From Tsukamurella paurometabola DSM 20162 (GTDB lineage Bacteria; Actinomycetota; Actinomycetes; Mycobacteriales; Mycobacteriaceae): DNA of 64,000 nucleotides. The stretch spans positions 1-64,000 of the forward strand of contig NC_014159.1 in NCBI RefSeq assembly GCF_000092225.1. The letters run 5' to 3'. The notes beneath the pieces were generated by a model. That model was not told where the DNA came from. It worked only from the letters and a program-made list of their open reading frames with translations, and did no database searches. Positions 1-8,051 of this stretch are shown one piece after another (position 1 is the first letter of the stretch; each line of letters opens with the position of its first letter). The translations under genes and the position numbers were made by a program.

Positions 1-4
1 AAAT

Positions 5-460
5 TTAGACCTGCCTTTCGATTGCTCTCGCAACACGGACAGGTTCGGGTGTGCTTACCAGTACCGATCGTTGGTCATTAAGTGTGATCAGAACCGCTGG
101 CCCTGGGCCGGACACGTAGCCGGTAAGAGACCCGGATCGACGAGCGAAACCTATCCCATGTCGCCACAAGCTCTTCGCTTCTTCGGCTTTAGCGATGTCG
201 TCGATGGGTACCGTCCTTTGCCCAACCCAGAATCCTTTGATCGTGACGTTCTTCGACGAGACATGCACCGTTATTCCTGGCCACGCAATAGCAGTGAGTA
301 GGGCCATCAGGAGAAGGCTCAGCAGTAACCCCCGGGATAGCGTTGAAGAGGTTGATTTGGTGCCGTCTATCAGCCACGAGACACCGAATCCACATGCGGC
401 AGCAGATATCGCGATAAGTAGTCCAGGGACGAGCGGTACGCGCGAGTTCGTAATAATCAC
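5..460 (-). CDS. Membrane protein with PH-like (possibly DUF3093-type) domain
   Basis: A protein of about 151 residues with two hydrophobic segments near the N terminus, followed by a soluble part of about 85 residues. The soluble part contains GFARRSGSLTGYVSGPGPAV and ends in a VLVSTPEPVRVARAI stretch, which resembles bacterial PH-like domains of the actinobacterial DUF3093 type. The frame is open from 556, but a GTG at 460 has a GGAG a few bases upstream and avoids overlap with the divergent gene starting at 511, so I chose it. It lies beyond the sdp operon on the same strand and could contribute to immunity or be unrelated. Specific function is not known. Confidence 0.6.
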   Translation of the reverse strand: MIITNSRVPLVPGLLIAISAAACGFGVSWLIDGTKSTSSTLSRGLLLSLLLMALLTAIAWPGITVHVSSKNVTIKGFWVGQRTVPIDDIAKAEEAKSLWRHGIGFARRSGSLTGYVSGPGPAVLITLNDQRSVLVSTPEPVRVARAIERQV

Positions 461-510
461 TGTATCTCCAAACCCTGATTGTATGGCGCTTCGAGTGCTG
501 CGGTGCAATA

Positions 511-1017
511 ATGGTGCGTATGCAACTCCGTACCTCTTTCGAGACGATCTCACCACTAGTGAGGGCGTTCACTATCGTGAACGTAGTAGTGGCTATTTTT
601 ACCGGTGCTTCAGTCGCGTTTAGCTACGCTGATCTGCCTAATCCAGCGGCGGCGCAGTGGAAGCATGGTGAGGTCGTCAACACCGAACCTCCTCTGTTCT
701 TCGTTGGAATCGGCGTCGCCCTCACACTGGTTGTAACCGCTTCGTTTGCCATAGCGATAACGGTACGCCGACCGCGCCCGATAGTGGCGAGAGTGCTCGC
801 TGCGGTCGCTTCTGGGGTACCGCTATTTGTTAACAGCCTTCTCTTGCTGGTCCTTTTCGGACAATTCGGTATTGCCGATGCGGGCCGCGCTCTGCCTCCT
901 TCTTTGGACCAGATTTGTGGTGTTGCCGGAATTGCGGCGGTGGTCGGCATTGTCGTGGCGTGCTTCTTCTCTCCGGGCGCTACCGGCACGTCCCCGCGCC
1001 AGATTGTCTCCAAGTGA
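511..1017 (+). CDS. Four-TM membrane protein, candidate SDP immunity protein
   Basis: A 168-residue protein with four clear hydrophobic segments (about residues 18-40, 63-84, 95-120 and 135-155) and short loops. The start is ATG 511 or ATG 520. I recognise no named family. It is transcribed towards the sdpB-like gene and its last 195 bases lie antisense to the sdpB tail, so the two genes converge and overlap. Multi-spanning proteins such as SdpI give immunity to SDP in Bacillus subtilis, but this one is shorter and has no visible SdpI likeness. An immunity role is inference from position and topology only. Confidence 0.6.
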   Translation: MVRMQLRTSFETISPLVRAFTIVNVVVAIFTGASVAFSYADLPNPAAAQWKHGEVVNTEPPLFFVGIGVALTLVVTASFAIAITVRRPRPIVARVLAAVASGVPLFVNSLLLLVLFGQFGIADAGRALPPSLDQICGVAGIAAVVGIVVACFFSPGATGTSPRQIVSK

Positions 1018-1935
1018 TCTAATCGGAAAAGTAACTTTAGCGAGTTGTGGTAGAAATTTCTGCAGGCTCCACCCTAACGGCACAAGCATGACAATATCCA
1101 CCGCCCACATTGTAATGGCGAAGCTCCACAGGCCGAGGAATATGCCGATTAGAAGATGAAACCCGATTCCCATTGCAAGCATTATTCTTCGAAATCGAGT
1201 GTTGGATGAAAACAGAGCGAAGACCAAAAAAATTTCTATTAGTAGCGGACCCCATGTGAACAATGGCAGCGTCCACGGGTTCGAAAGCAGAGGTGCTAAT
1301 AGCGAGTGTAGCCACTGGGTCATCCCGAAGGCCGGGTCTGTGCTCCAGTAGTAGAAGGCTGTTCCGTTTGCCCATTCATCGTGGGACAGTTTCGATACAG
1401 ACGACTGGAAGTATATAATCGCGCCCTGAAGTTTCATGAGCAATACACCCACGGCTGCAATCGCGAAAGCGTAAGAAGTCTTGTTCGAAGTGGAGGATTG
1501 ACTACCCGGTTTAGGGCGATAAGCCTGCCATGCCCAGCGACGACTGTCAGTCAGGCAGATTGGCAGCAGGAGCAGCGTCATGATCGTGGCTACCTGCTCG
1601 CCACCGTCGGGTGCAGCTACCGCAGTGATGAAGCTGGCTTGAACGTACCAGTGCGGTAAACAGGTGAATTGAGGGCGCCATCCGCTGGCAATCACCAGTA
1701 GCACTATGACTGCCAGCGTTTGCATCCAGCCAAGATAGGAGCGTTCGACAAGACAGAATGCAAATGCCTGATTTATCCCGGTGCATGTTGGAGCCAAGCC
1801 GGTATCAAGACGATACGTGAAGAGCGAATTTGGCGACGAGAACGTAAGAGTGCCTGCTAGTGAAAGTGCGATCAAACTTCGAACCAGCCCGATCGTGCTC
1901 GTCCAGGGTGCTGGGACTCGTAGATCGGTCAGCAT
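823..1935 (-). CDS. sdpB: SdpB-like membrane protein of SDP toxin maturation
   Basis: A 370-residue multi-pass membrane protein, third gene of a minus-strand operon. It matches the SdpB family by topology (six or seven hydrophobic segments), by operon position after an SdpA-like gene, and by features such as the FQSSVSKLSHDEWANGTAFYYW region typical of these HTTM-like proteins. In B. subtilis SdpA and SdpB are needed to turn pro-SdpC into the active toxin peptide. I chose ATG 1935 because GGAGG lies just upstream and it overlaps the sdpA stop by seven bases, suggesting translational coupling. The final 65 or so residues are charged, look unconserved and lie antisense to the 511-1017 gene, so the natural C terminus may once have been shorter. 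Confidence 0.75.
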   Translation of the reverse strand: MLTDLRVPAPWTSTIGLVRSLIALSLAGTLTFSSPNSLFTYRLDTGLAPTCTGINQAFAFCLVERSYLGWMQTLAVIVLLVIASGWRPQFTCLPHWYVQASFITAVAAPDGGEQVATIMTLLLLPICLTDSRRWAWQAYRPKPGSQSSTSNKTSYAFAIAAVGVLLMKLQGAIIYFQSSVSKLSHDEWANGTAFYYWSTDPAFGMTQWLHSLLAPLLSNPWTLPLFTWGPLLIEIFLVFALFSSNTRFRRIMLAMGIGFHLLIGIFLGLWSFAITMWAVDIVMLVPLGWSLQKFLPQLAKVTFPIRSLGDNLARGRAGSARREEARHDNADHRRNSGNTTNLVQRRRQSAARIGNTELSEKDQQEKAVNK

Positions 1936-2570
1936 TGCACCTCCACGCTGGTAGCCTCTGTTGCCGCGCGCGCTGGTACATTCAGATCCCGCCAAGCCCA
2001 CGGCGTAGTCTTCATGCGCACTACCTCGATTCGCCCGCAATATGTCGGCGAAGGTGTTTCAGATTTCGCCATATTAACAGGCTTGTCATCTAAACTGGCC
2101 TGGCCGGCACAGGTTGCCGCATCCTTCGATTTGCACCGCCGCCAGCTGTCGCTAGAAATCCTTTTCAACGCAACAGCCATCTCCATTGACTGTTTCCGGG
2201 GCTCGCGATCCAAACCGAACACATTACCGGGCTTGCTGTAAGGAAAGTCTCCGACCGGTGCTGCAATTCCTTTGGTTTCGACCTTGTACAGTGCGAACGA
2301 GTCCTCCATAGGCGACTTCGTGAAAAATGCCCAGCCTTGCGGAGATAGCGCAGCTAAGCCGCTACGAACATACTCTGCCTGGCCTGGAAGGTGGAACGGC
2401 GTCGCTGGCAGCCATGCTGCTGCCACGTAAAAGCAGATCACCACAAAGGGGGCCGCCACAATTGCCATGATGCGACGTGGCACGGTCGCATAGACCGCAG
2501 GGTTAGCGTCTGTTACGGACGACGTCTCTTCGGTGGAGTCAGCGGCGCCGCTCGTGCCGCCTCTATCCAA
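1929..2570 (-). CDS. sdpA: SdpA-like protein of SDP toxin maturation
   Basis: A 213-residue protein with one hydrophobic segment (about residues 33-53) and a soluble part. The segment LSPQGWAFFTKSPMED fits the hallmark of the SdpA family, where a conserved GWaFFTk-type motif follows the membrane anchor. A paired-cysteine tail is present (CKSKDAATC, then CGR). In B. subtilis SdpA acts with SdpB to make SdpC toxic. The likely start is TTG 2570, overlapping the sdpC stop by eight bases; no ATG or GTG lies close by upstream of the membrane anchor. The overlap with sdpB downstream (seven bases) indicates one transcript. Confidence 0.78.
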   Translation of the reverse strand: MDRGGTSGAADSTEETSSVTDANPAVYATVPRRIMAIVAAPFVVICFYVAAAWLPATPFHLPGQAEYVRSGLAALSPQGWAFFTKSPMEDSFALYKVETKGIAAPVGDFPYSKPGNVFGLDREPRKQSMEMAVALKRISSDSWRRCKSKDAATCAGQASLDDKPVNMAKSETPSPTYCGRIEVVRMKTTPWAWRDLNVPARAATEATSVEVQC

Positions 2571-3234
2571 CGTTTTGCAGCGATTTCGTGAGCTGCCCCA
2601 TGAATCGATCTCGATCTAGGCTGGAAGCTGTCCCGTTCGCGCGCTCTGCATTAGGCCACAAGACATTCTGGGCGTACACTGCGTTAGCCGCCACAGCTGC
2701 CAGCTCAAAGACCGCTCCCCCTACGGTTGTTACCGCGGCAGCGACGTGGAATACTGCCAGTGCGACAAAGGGAAAGACTCCGCATTCCGGCGCTTCAGTT
2801 TCGATCTCTTTTGTGGTTATTCCAGCGCTGCGGATCTGTACGGGACCGTCATTGATTGCTGCTTCGACCGCGTAGGGGTCACCGCTGGTGGTAGCGCTCT
2901 TGAATTGTGCGAAATAGCCAGGGTTCTTAGCATTGATCTTGTCGACGATCAGATTGCCAGCAGCCAGCGCTTGAGGAGTATTGTTCTGCGGGTAGGCTGA
3001 AGCCAACTTCGACAGCAGTTCCGGATTGCTGGCGGCCAGTTTCTGTGCCAGGGGGCCCTCTCCAAGGAGCACCGCGCGGAAGATTTCTTCGCCGCCTGTT
3101 CCGCCGGTAGCCGCTGGACTGGCGGGTAGAGGGCTTGAAACAGGCTGGGCTAGAGCAGGCGCAGCTGTCACAGCCGCCCCCGCGATGCATGTTGCTGCAA
3201 TGAGTGCGGTCGCGCGTCGCTTGGTGTTGTTCAT
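2563..3234 (-). CDS. sdpC: SdpC-like precursor of a cannibalism toxin peptide
   Basis: A 223-residue precursor with a signal peptide (basic MNNTKRR start, hydrophobic core, likely cleavage after ALA at 29). A GGEEIFRAVLLGEGPLA block (about residues 47-63) matches the N-terminal hallmark of the SdpC family. A cysteine at 151 precedes a strongly hydrophobic, alanine/valine-rich stretch at 153-188, the position from which the SDP peptide is cut in B. subtilis. The Bacillus peptide has two cysteines in a disulfide; only one is seen here. Good Shine-Dalgarno GGAGGGG eight bases before ATG 3234. It is first in the operon, followed by sdpA and sdpB. A secreted membrane-active toxin against kin or competitors is inferred from the family. 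Confidence 0.8.
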   Translation of the reverse strand: MNNTKRRATALIAATCIAGAAVTAAPALAQPVSSPLPASPAATGGTGGEEIFRAVLLGEGPLAQKLAASNPELLSKLASAYPQNNTPQALAAGNLIVDKINAKNPGYFAQFKSATTSGDPYAVEAAINDGPVQIRSAGITTKEIETEAPECGVFPFVALAVFHVAAAVTTVGGAVFELAAVAANAVYAQNVLWPNAERANGTASSLDRDRFMGQLTKSLQNVG

Positions 3235-3345
3235 GCGTGGTTCCCCTCCAAGGATCCGCAGCGTGCGGTCTCACGCCGCGAGATGTAGTGCGTCTCACTA
3301 AGGACACTCTCAGGCTCGCACAGCTCGGACGCGTCGTCAACGGTT

Positions 3346-3375
3346 CGTAAGCACTTGGTACGTAAGCACCTGGTA
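3346..3375. promoter_or_regulatory. Tandem 15-bp direct repeat upstream of the sdp operon
   Basis: Two abutting copies of CGTAAGCAC(T/C)TGGTA lie about 110 bases upstream of the sdpC start. Tandem repeats in a promoter region often bind an activator or repressor. No regulator gene adjoins the operon, so the binding protein is unknown. Confidence 0.45.
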
Positions 3376-3453
3376 TGAGCCACCTCCCGCGTGATTCGCC
3401 GCGCTTCACCAGGGCGGCAAGGAGGGCGCCGTGGGGATATCGCGAGGTTCGAA

Positions 3454-3741
3454 ATGTGTGTGGCCATCGAGTTCATTGAAGGCGCCGTACGACACGGATT
3501 CACCATCGCCGTCGCGATGCATGTCATCAGCAACGCCCGCTGCCACGAGCCGCAGTTCGCTCAGCCGCGCGTCCTCTTCGGGGTCAAGCCGGATCTGTGG
3601 ATCGGCCCGAGCATGCAGCCGAGCGCTCCGCTGATCGAGGTCATGGCCGAGGTGAGCCCGCCGTCCACGGTTTTGATCGACACGCGTGCTCGAAGCGCGG
3701 AAGAAGTTCCTGGACGGATCCCCGGAATGAATGGGAAGTGA
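3454..3741 (+). CDS. BrnT-like toxin of a type II toxin-antitoxin pair
   Basis: A protein of about 95 residues from ATG 3454 (the frame is open from 3391). It resembles small actinobacterial BrnT/DUF4258-like proteins: an N-terminal EFIEGAVRHGFT helix, a central strand with PRVLFGVKPDLW, then a C-terminal PLIEVMAEV strand before a short tail. BrnT proteins are RNase-fold toxins. The next gene encodes a ribbon-helix-helix protein and the two overlap as TGATG, the toxin-first order of brnTA. The assignment rests on order and pattern, not on an alignment. Confidence 0.6.
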   Translation: MCVAIEFIEGAVRHGFTIAVAMHVISNARCHEPQFAQPRVLFGVKPDLWIGPSMQPSAPLIEVMAEVSPPSTVLIDTRARSAEEVPGRIPGMNGK

Positions 3742-4061
3742 TGATGAGCAAGAAGATCGATCAGGGCCGCTACAACCGGCTGGCGGACTGGGCGCAGTCC
3801 GACGCTCCTGTGATCCACCCATCGCGCGGCATCAGCGGTGACGCAGCCGCGGCCGCCGGTGCGGACCTTCTGCGCCGCGCCGGCCGTCCTAGCCTGGAAG
3901 AGTCTGGCGCGACGTCGCCGCGCCGCCAGGTACGGCTACCAGAGTCGCTGAGCAAACGCGTCGACGCTCTCGCTGAGGCCGATGGGCGCACACCGAGCGA
4001 GCTGATGCGCGAAGCGATCGCCGACTACGTCGACGCACATGAAAACCACCGGGCCGGATAG
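3741..4061 (+). CDS. Ribbon-helix-helix antitoxin
   Basis: A 106-residue protein starting at ATG 3741 (or 3744), overlapping the stop of the toxin gene by one base. The C-terminal part, RRQVRLPESLSKRVDALAEADGRTPSELMREAIADYV, split as a beta strand and two helices, is a typical ribbon-helix-helix DNA-binding domain. The N-terminal part is polar and may hold the toxin. Such antitoxins neutralise the partner and repress the shared promoter. The pair would stabilise the plasmid. Confidence 0.72.
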   Translation: MMSKKIDQGRYNRLADWAQSDAPVIHPSRGISGDAAAAAGADLLRRAGRPSLEESGATSPRRQVRLPESLSKRVDALAEADGRTPSELMREAIADYVDAHENHRAG

Positions 4062-4106
4062 CAAGACCGGATCTACCTGTCAGGGGCATTGGAGAGGATC
4101 ATCGGC

Positions 4107-4478
4107 ATGAACAGCGCTGCTATGACGATCATGCTGGCCGCCGGTAATCCGGCTGATGCGCCGATGCCGTTCTTCGAGATGTACGTCCGACCTCTGATCC
4201 TGATCGGCGTCGGCCTGTTCGTCGTGACGTGGCCGCTGTGGCTGGTGCTGGCGTTCGTCCTGGCCAAGCCACGCGCTCATGCCCGGGCTGCGATGCTGGC
4301 GGCGCGCACTCGCGGGCAGTACCGGGTCGCGCGGCGGCGGCGCAATTGGCTGGTGTTCTGGCACACCTTGGCCTGCGTGCTCGGCCTGGGCCCGTTCTTC
4401 GCGGTGGCCTTCGGTGCGATCAAGGGGCCGGTGATTGCTCCGCAGGCCCGGTCGTATCCCGTCCACTACCCGTACTAG
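4107..4478 (+). CDS. Small two-TM membrane protein, unknown function
   Basis: A 123-residue protein with two long hydrophobic segments (about residues 25-52 and 80-105) separated by a basic loop rich in Arg (RVARRRR). Start ATG 4107 has GGAGAGG upstream; an in-frame TTG at 4089 is an alternative. I recognise no family. It lies between the addiction pair and a CPBP protease gene on the same strand, 16 bases before the latter, so the two are probably cotranscribed. Confidence 0.6.
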   Translation: MNSAAMTIMLAAGNPADAPMPFFEMYVRPLILIGVGLFVVTWPLWLVLAFVLAKPRAHARAAMLAARTRGQYRVARRRRNWLVFWHTLACVLGLGPFFAVAFGAIKGPVIAPQARSYPVHYPY

Positions 4479-4494
4479 AAGACGGTGCGCCAGC

Positions 4495-5262
4495 ATGAAC
4501 GCCGACCTTCTTGTGCGCGCTCGGGCCTTCTTTGCAAACCGACCGGTTGACGCTTCCTGTCTCTTGGTGCTCGTCCGCGTGATCTGGGTTTCCGCTTCGA
4601 TTGTCGCGCTGATGGCACCGGAAGAACTTTACGAACAAGACCTCTCGCGGGGAGTCGTGCTCGCGGCTGTCGCCGCGACGGTCGGCATAGTTGTTGTAGT
4701 TGGTGGGCATTGGCTTACTCAGTCCTCGCTTCTCCCCTCCGCCAGCTGGCTAGGATTTGCTTTACCCCGACGGTGGTGGCTGTGGCTCCCCGTAGGCGCA
4801 GCCGCTGGCTTCGCCCTCTCGCGAGGTCTAACTGCACTGCATCTTCCCCAGCTCTGGCCTGCACTGACTGATTCGACCGCGCAACAACTGGCGAACAGCG
4901 AGCAGCAAGCAGCTGAGGCGTTCACCTGGACGGACTGGACACACGCAGCAGGCGAGGAAGTGATCTTTCGCGTGCCCGTGATCATCGTGGCGTGTTCCGC
5001 GCTCGGCTTGGCCGGAGCCCGGATGACCGATGCGTCTCGGGCCCGTCTCAGCGTCCTGGCTGGCGTGGTGATTGCAACGACACTCTTGTTCGGTCTGATT
5101 CATCTTGACTACGGCTGGTTCAACGTCGTTACCACCTGGGTGTTAGGTGCAGGGTGCGCCGCCATCGCGATCGCCTCTCGATCGGTGTGGCCAGCAGCGG
5201 CTCTGCACGCGGCTTACAACACCGCCAACCACTTCCCAGACATTGTGTGGAACCTCTGGTGA
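4495..5262 (+). CDS. CPBP family intramembrane metalloprotease
   Basis: A 255-residue polytopic membrane protein. The CPBP (Abi/Rce1-like) signature is complete: GEEVIFR near residue 153, GLIHLDYG near 200 and LHAAYNTANH near 240 supply the Glu/Arg and His residues of the active site. Start ATG 4495 follows the preceding small membrane gene. CPBP proteases in bacteria mature peptides or give self-immunity to bacteriocins. Its closeness to the SDP-like operon, 1.3 kb away and divergent, makes an immunity or processing role possible, but there is no direct evidence. Confidence 0.82.
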   Translation: MNADLLVRARAFFANRPVDASCLLVLVRVIWVSASIVALMAPEELYEQDLSRGVVLAAVAATVGIVVVVGGHWLTQSSLLPSASWLGFALPRRWWLWLPVGAAAGFALSRGLTALHLPQLWPALTDSTAQQLANSEQQAAEAFTWTDWTHAAGEEVIFRVPVIIVACSALGLAGARMTDASRARLSVLAGVVIATTLLFGLIHLDYGWFNVVTTWVLGAGCAAIAIASRSVWPAAALHAAYNTANHFPDIVWNLW

Positions 5263-5291
5263 CCAAAGGGTTCCTGAGCAGGCAGCAGCGG

Positions 5292-5924
5292 TCACCACAG
5301 CGGCAGGGTGGGCGCCGTGGCGGTGATGTCGCGGAGGCGCCGGTAGCTACTCAGGTCGAAGGGTGTGCCGTCGCGGTGGGCGATGGTCAGTTCGCGGACA
5401 GCGACCGACAGCTCCGCTCGGCGGCTGGAGTCGACGACGGCTTCGCTGTTGTGGTGTCGGCCGGAGCTGATGGCGTGGCGCAGGTTCGCGGATTGGGTGG
5501 AGGGGTGCACGTGGGCGCCTGCGACCCTTACGCATAGGGGTTCGTTGCAGTGGTGTTCGAGGACGCCGTCGGCGGGCAGCTGGCCTTGGTGGGCCCAGAG
5601 GGCGAATCGGTGAGCGGAGACGGTCACCGGCTTAGCCTCACCGGGCATGGAGATGGTGACGCGGCCGTACCCGTCGGGGGTGGAGATGGCGCCGGTGAAG
5701 ATCAGGCAGCCGGTGGGGATGGTGACCAGCTTGCCGGCGAACGCTGCGACCGCGGCCGCCGGTGGCGGCGCGGTGAAGGCGCGCCGCGGCGCGCGCCCCC
5801 GCCCGCCTGGGGCGACCGCGCCGCCGGCCTGGCCGTCGACGGCAGGCAGGCCGGGGATCTCGAACGCGAGCTGCACCAGCTCTGCCTCACCGCTGTTGCC
5901 ACTGCTGTGCTGGCTTTTCATCAT
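5292..5924 (-). CDS. HNH endonuclease family protein
   Basis: About 210 residues. The central part shows CLIFTGAISTPDGYGRV, an HRFALW helix and the HNH core with EHHCNEPLCV, then HVHPSTQSANLRHA, as in small HNH (HNH_3-like) nucleases of actinobacterial plasmids and phages. The N-terminal 60 residues are low in complexity. I placed the start at the MM pair (5924), 14 bases after the DUF1980 stop, as last gene of the operon. It could be a homing-type or DNA-processing nuclease. Its substrate is unknown. Confidence 0.68.
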   Translation of the reverse strand: MMKSQHSSGNSGEAELVQLAFEIPGLPAVDGQAGGAVAPGGRGRAPRRAFTAPPPAAAVAAFAGKLVTIPTGCLIFTGAISTPDGYGRVTISMPGEAKPVTVSAHRFALWAHQGQLPADGVLEHHCNEPLCVRVAGAHVHPSTQSANLRHAISSGRHHNSEAVVDSSRRAELSVAVRELTIAHRDGTPFDLSSYRRLRDITATAPTLPLW

Positions 5925-5937
5925 TGCCGCCGCCTGG

Positions 5938-6675
5938 TCATGACTCGTAGGGGTTGCGGGGCGGGTCGATGACCGCCGATTCGATGACGGTGAGCTGCGG
6001 CCCGTCCGGCCCACGGGCGGCGGTCACGGTCGCGGTGATCCACGTACCCGGTGCGAGCTGGCCGGTGCCGGTGATGCGGATCGACGAACGCACCGCGTCG
6101 GAGGCGCAACAGGTGAGCTGCATCCGCGCGATCCGCAGCCCGCCGTCCTCGTCGACGAGCTGCCCGGTGACGGAGATGGTTCGGCCATCGAGGGTCTGCC
6201 CGACCCGCAACCGGCCGCCGATCTGATGCAGCGGCACCGTCGGGACGCCGTCGGGCAGTGCCTTGAAGACCGGGGTCCGCTCGCCTCCGGCGAAGAGCGG
6301 CTTGCCCGACGACAACGCTCCGGTCACCGGTCCGGTCGCGCAGACCGCGATCAACGCGGCGCCGGCGAGCGCCAGCCACACCGTCAGCCCATGCCCCGCC
6401 CCCGAGTCGTCGGCGCGCGCCTGGTGGCCGTCGCCGTGCTCGAGGTCGGTGCAGCTGCACGGGTGATCCTCTCGCGCCTCGGTGTGACCGCGACCGGCGA
6501 TACCGGTCGCTACGACGATGATGCCGCACACCACCAGGACCGCGGCGGTGGCCAGCAGTGGCAGTTGGTAGGTCGGGCGTACGAACCACAGGTACCGATC
6601 TGACAGCGCGGCTGCGGCGAGAACCGCGCCGACGGTGATCGCGGCGCCGGCCGGCGCCCACTCGCGGGCGCTCAT
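5938..6675 (-). CDS. DUF1980/TIGR03943 family membrane protein (YcgQ-like)
   Basis: A 245-residue protein with two N-terminal TM segments, a His/Asp-rich loop (HTEAREDHPCSCTDLEHGDGH), a third TM segment and a soluble C-terminal domain. The C-terminal domain contains the family pattern ISVTGQLV, then RMQLTCCASDA, with the paired cysteines typical of DUF1980. DUF1980 proteins are nearly always next to a UPF0718 permease, as here; start and stop of the two genes overlap by four bases (ATGA). The pair is thought to handle a metal or small metabolite at the membrane, but its substrate is not established. Confidence 0.8.
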   Translation of the reverse strand: MSAREWAPAGAAITVGAVLAAAALSDRYLWFVRPTYQLPLLATAAVLVVCGIIVVATGIAGRGHTEAREDHPCSCTDLEHGDGHQARADDSGAGHGLTVWLALAGAALIAVCATGPVTGALSSGKPLFAGGERTPVFKALPDGVPTVPLHQIGGRLRVGQTLDGRTISVTGQLVDEDGGLRIARMQLTCCASDAVRSSIRITGTGQLAPGTWITATVTAARGPDGPQLTVIESAVIDPPRNPYES

Positions 6676-7700
6676 CCGGTCACCGTCTCGATCACTGCCG
6701 CGGCGACGGCCGCGATCGGCAGCGCGAGTGCGATCGCCAGCACCGCGATCCTCGCTGCCACGCGAGCGCTGAACGCCCGCGCGTGCAGCGCGGTCAGCTT
6801 GACGTCAGCGACGGGCCCGACGAGCAGAAACGTCAGCTGCGCCGCGGCCGGCATACCGGGGAAGGAAGCGACGATGAACGCATCCGAGCTCGAGCACACC
6901 GCGAGCAGGTATGCCGCCGCCGCGGCGGCGAGCATGACCACCAGCAGCGGTACCGTCTCGCTGACCTGGAACCCGGTCACCGCGAACACGGCGCGCACCC
7001 CGGCGACCATCACCGCGGCGCCGACCAGCGCACCGATGCCGGTAACCGCATCGCTGAGGACCTGTCTGACGATCACAGGACCGCTATCCCCGTGCTCGTG
7101 CCCGTGCCCGTCATTGTGGTTGGTGCCGCTGAGCCGGTACCGGGTGATCGCTGCGGCTGCGGTGGGCCACCACCGGTCCAGCAGCACCGCCGCCAGTGCG
7201 GCGAGTACAGCACCGCCGGCGATCCGCGCGAGCGCGATCTGCGGCTCGCCCGGCAGCGCCGTGAACGTCGCGACCGCGACGATCGGGTTGACCGCCGGAG
7301 AAGCGAACATCACCGCCAGCCCTGCCGCCCGCGACATCCCACCGGCTGTGAGGCGCTGGGCGATCGTCACCGACGCGCACTCGCACCCGAGCACCCCAAC
7401 GCTCGCCGCTACGCCGACACTGGCTGCACCGACACGGCTGCGCGGCACCCACCGCCTGAGGTCGACCCGCTGCGATACCGCGGTGATCGCACCGCCGGCG
7501 ACCGCACCGAGGACCACGAACGGCGCTGCCTGCATCACCACCGCTGCGGCGATCGCCACCGCATCGGCGGCCTGCGGCCATCGCAGCCCGGCCGCCCGCG
7601 ACGACAGCGCCAGCAGCATCACCGTCACCGCCGGCAACACAGCCGCCAGCTTCGCTCGCCCCGCTCCCCCACTGCCGACGTGGACCGCCTCCGCTCCCAT
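6672..7700 (-). CDS. UPF0718 (DUF318) family permease
   Basis: A 342-residue protein with about eight hydrophobic segments. Family hallmarks are the LGCECASVTIAQRL motif with the following SPAVNPIV segment (first repeat) and CSSSDAFIVASF in the second repeat, as in YraQ/YcgR permeases. A His-rich loop (HNDGHGHEHG) sits between the halves and may bind metal. It forms a coupled pair with the DUF1980 gene downstream (4-base overlap). The reading as a transporter of an ion or metalloid is by family; substrate unknown. Confidence 0.82.
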   Translation of the reverse strand: MGAEAVHVGSGGAGRAKLAAVLPAVTVMLLALSSRAAGLRWPQAADAVAIAAAVVMQAAPFVVLGAVAGGAITAVSQRVDLRRWVPRSRVGAASVGVAASVGVLGCECASVTIAQRLTAGGMSRAAGLAVMFASPAVNPIVAVATFTALPGEPQIALARIAGGAVLAALAAVLLDRWWPTAAAAITRYRLSGTNHNDGHGHEHGDSGPVIVRQVLSDAVTGIGALVGAAVMVAGVRAVFAVTGFQVSETVPLLVVMLAAAAAAYLLAVCSSSDAFIVASFPGMPAAAQLTFLLVGPVADVKLTALHARAFSARVAARIAVLAIALALPIAAVAAAVIETVTG

Positions 7701-7730
7701 CGCCTCATCGGCGGCATGGTGCGAGCGTGT

Positions 7731-8051
7731 TCATCGCCGCCGGCCCCACGCCGGCGTTCGCGTTCGCGCTGGCCGGGCCTGCGAGCGTGGTGCGCGGTCG
7801 ATCACCGCGACACCGATCGCGCTCAGGCCGCTACCTACCGCGGCGCCGGCCGCCACACTCGCTGCGAGCCCGAGCGCCTTCACTGTGCTCTCGGATGCCA
7901 GCACGGCATTGCACCAGACGATGCCCGCGACCGTCACGGCCAGGCCGGCGCCGACCGCGAGCACCCAGCTCGCGGCCAGCGCCGCCCGTCGCCCTCCGGA
8001 TCCTCTCTCGCACCGCACGCCGGCCGCGCCCCTGCGAGCCGCCGCGGACAT
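7731..8051 (-). CDS. Small membrane protein, unknown function
   Basis: A 106-residue protein with an Arg-rich start, two hydrophobic segments (about residues 25-48 and 57-82) and an Arg/Pro-rich tail. ATG 8051 overlaps the stop of the upstream gene as TGATG, so translation is probably coupled. It ends 30 bases before the permease start. No family recognised. The position suggests a partner of the HTH protein or the permease in one operon. Confidence 0.6.
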   Translation of the reverse strand: MSAAARRGAAGVRCERGSGGRRAALAASWVLAVGAGLAVTVAGIVWCNAVLASESTVKALGLAASVAAGAAVGSGLSAIGVAVIDRAPRSQARPARTRTPAWGRRR

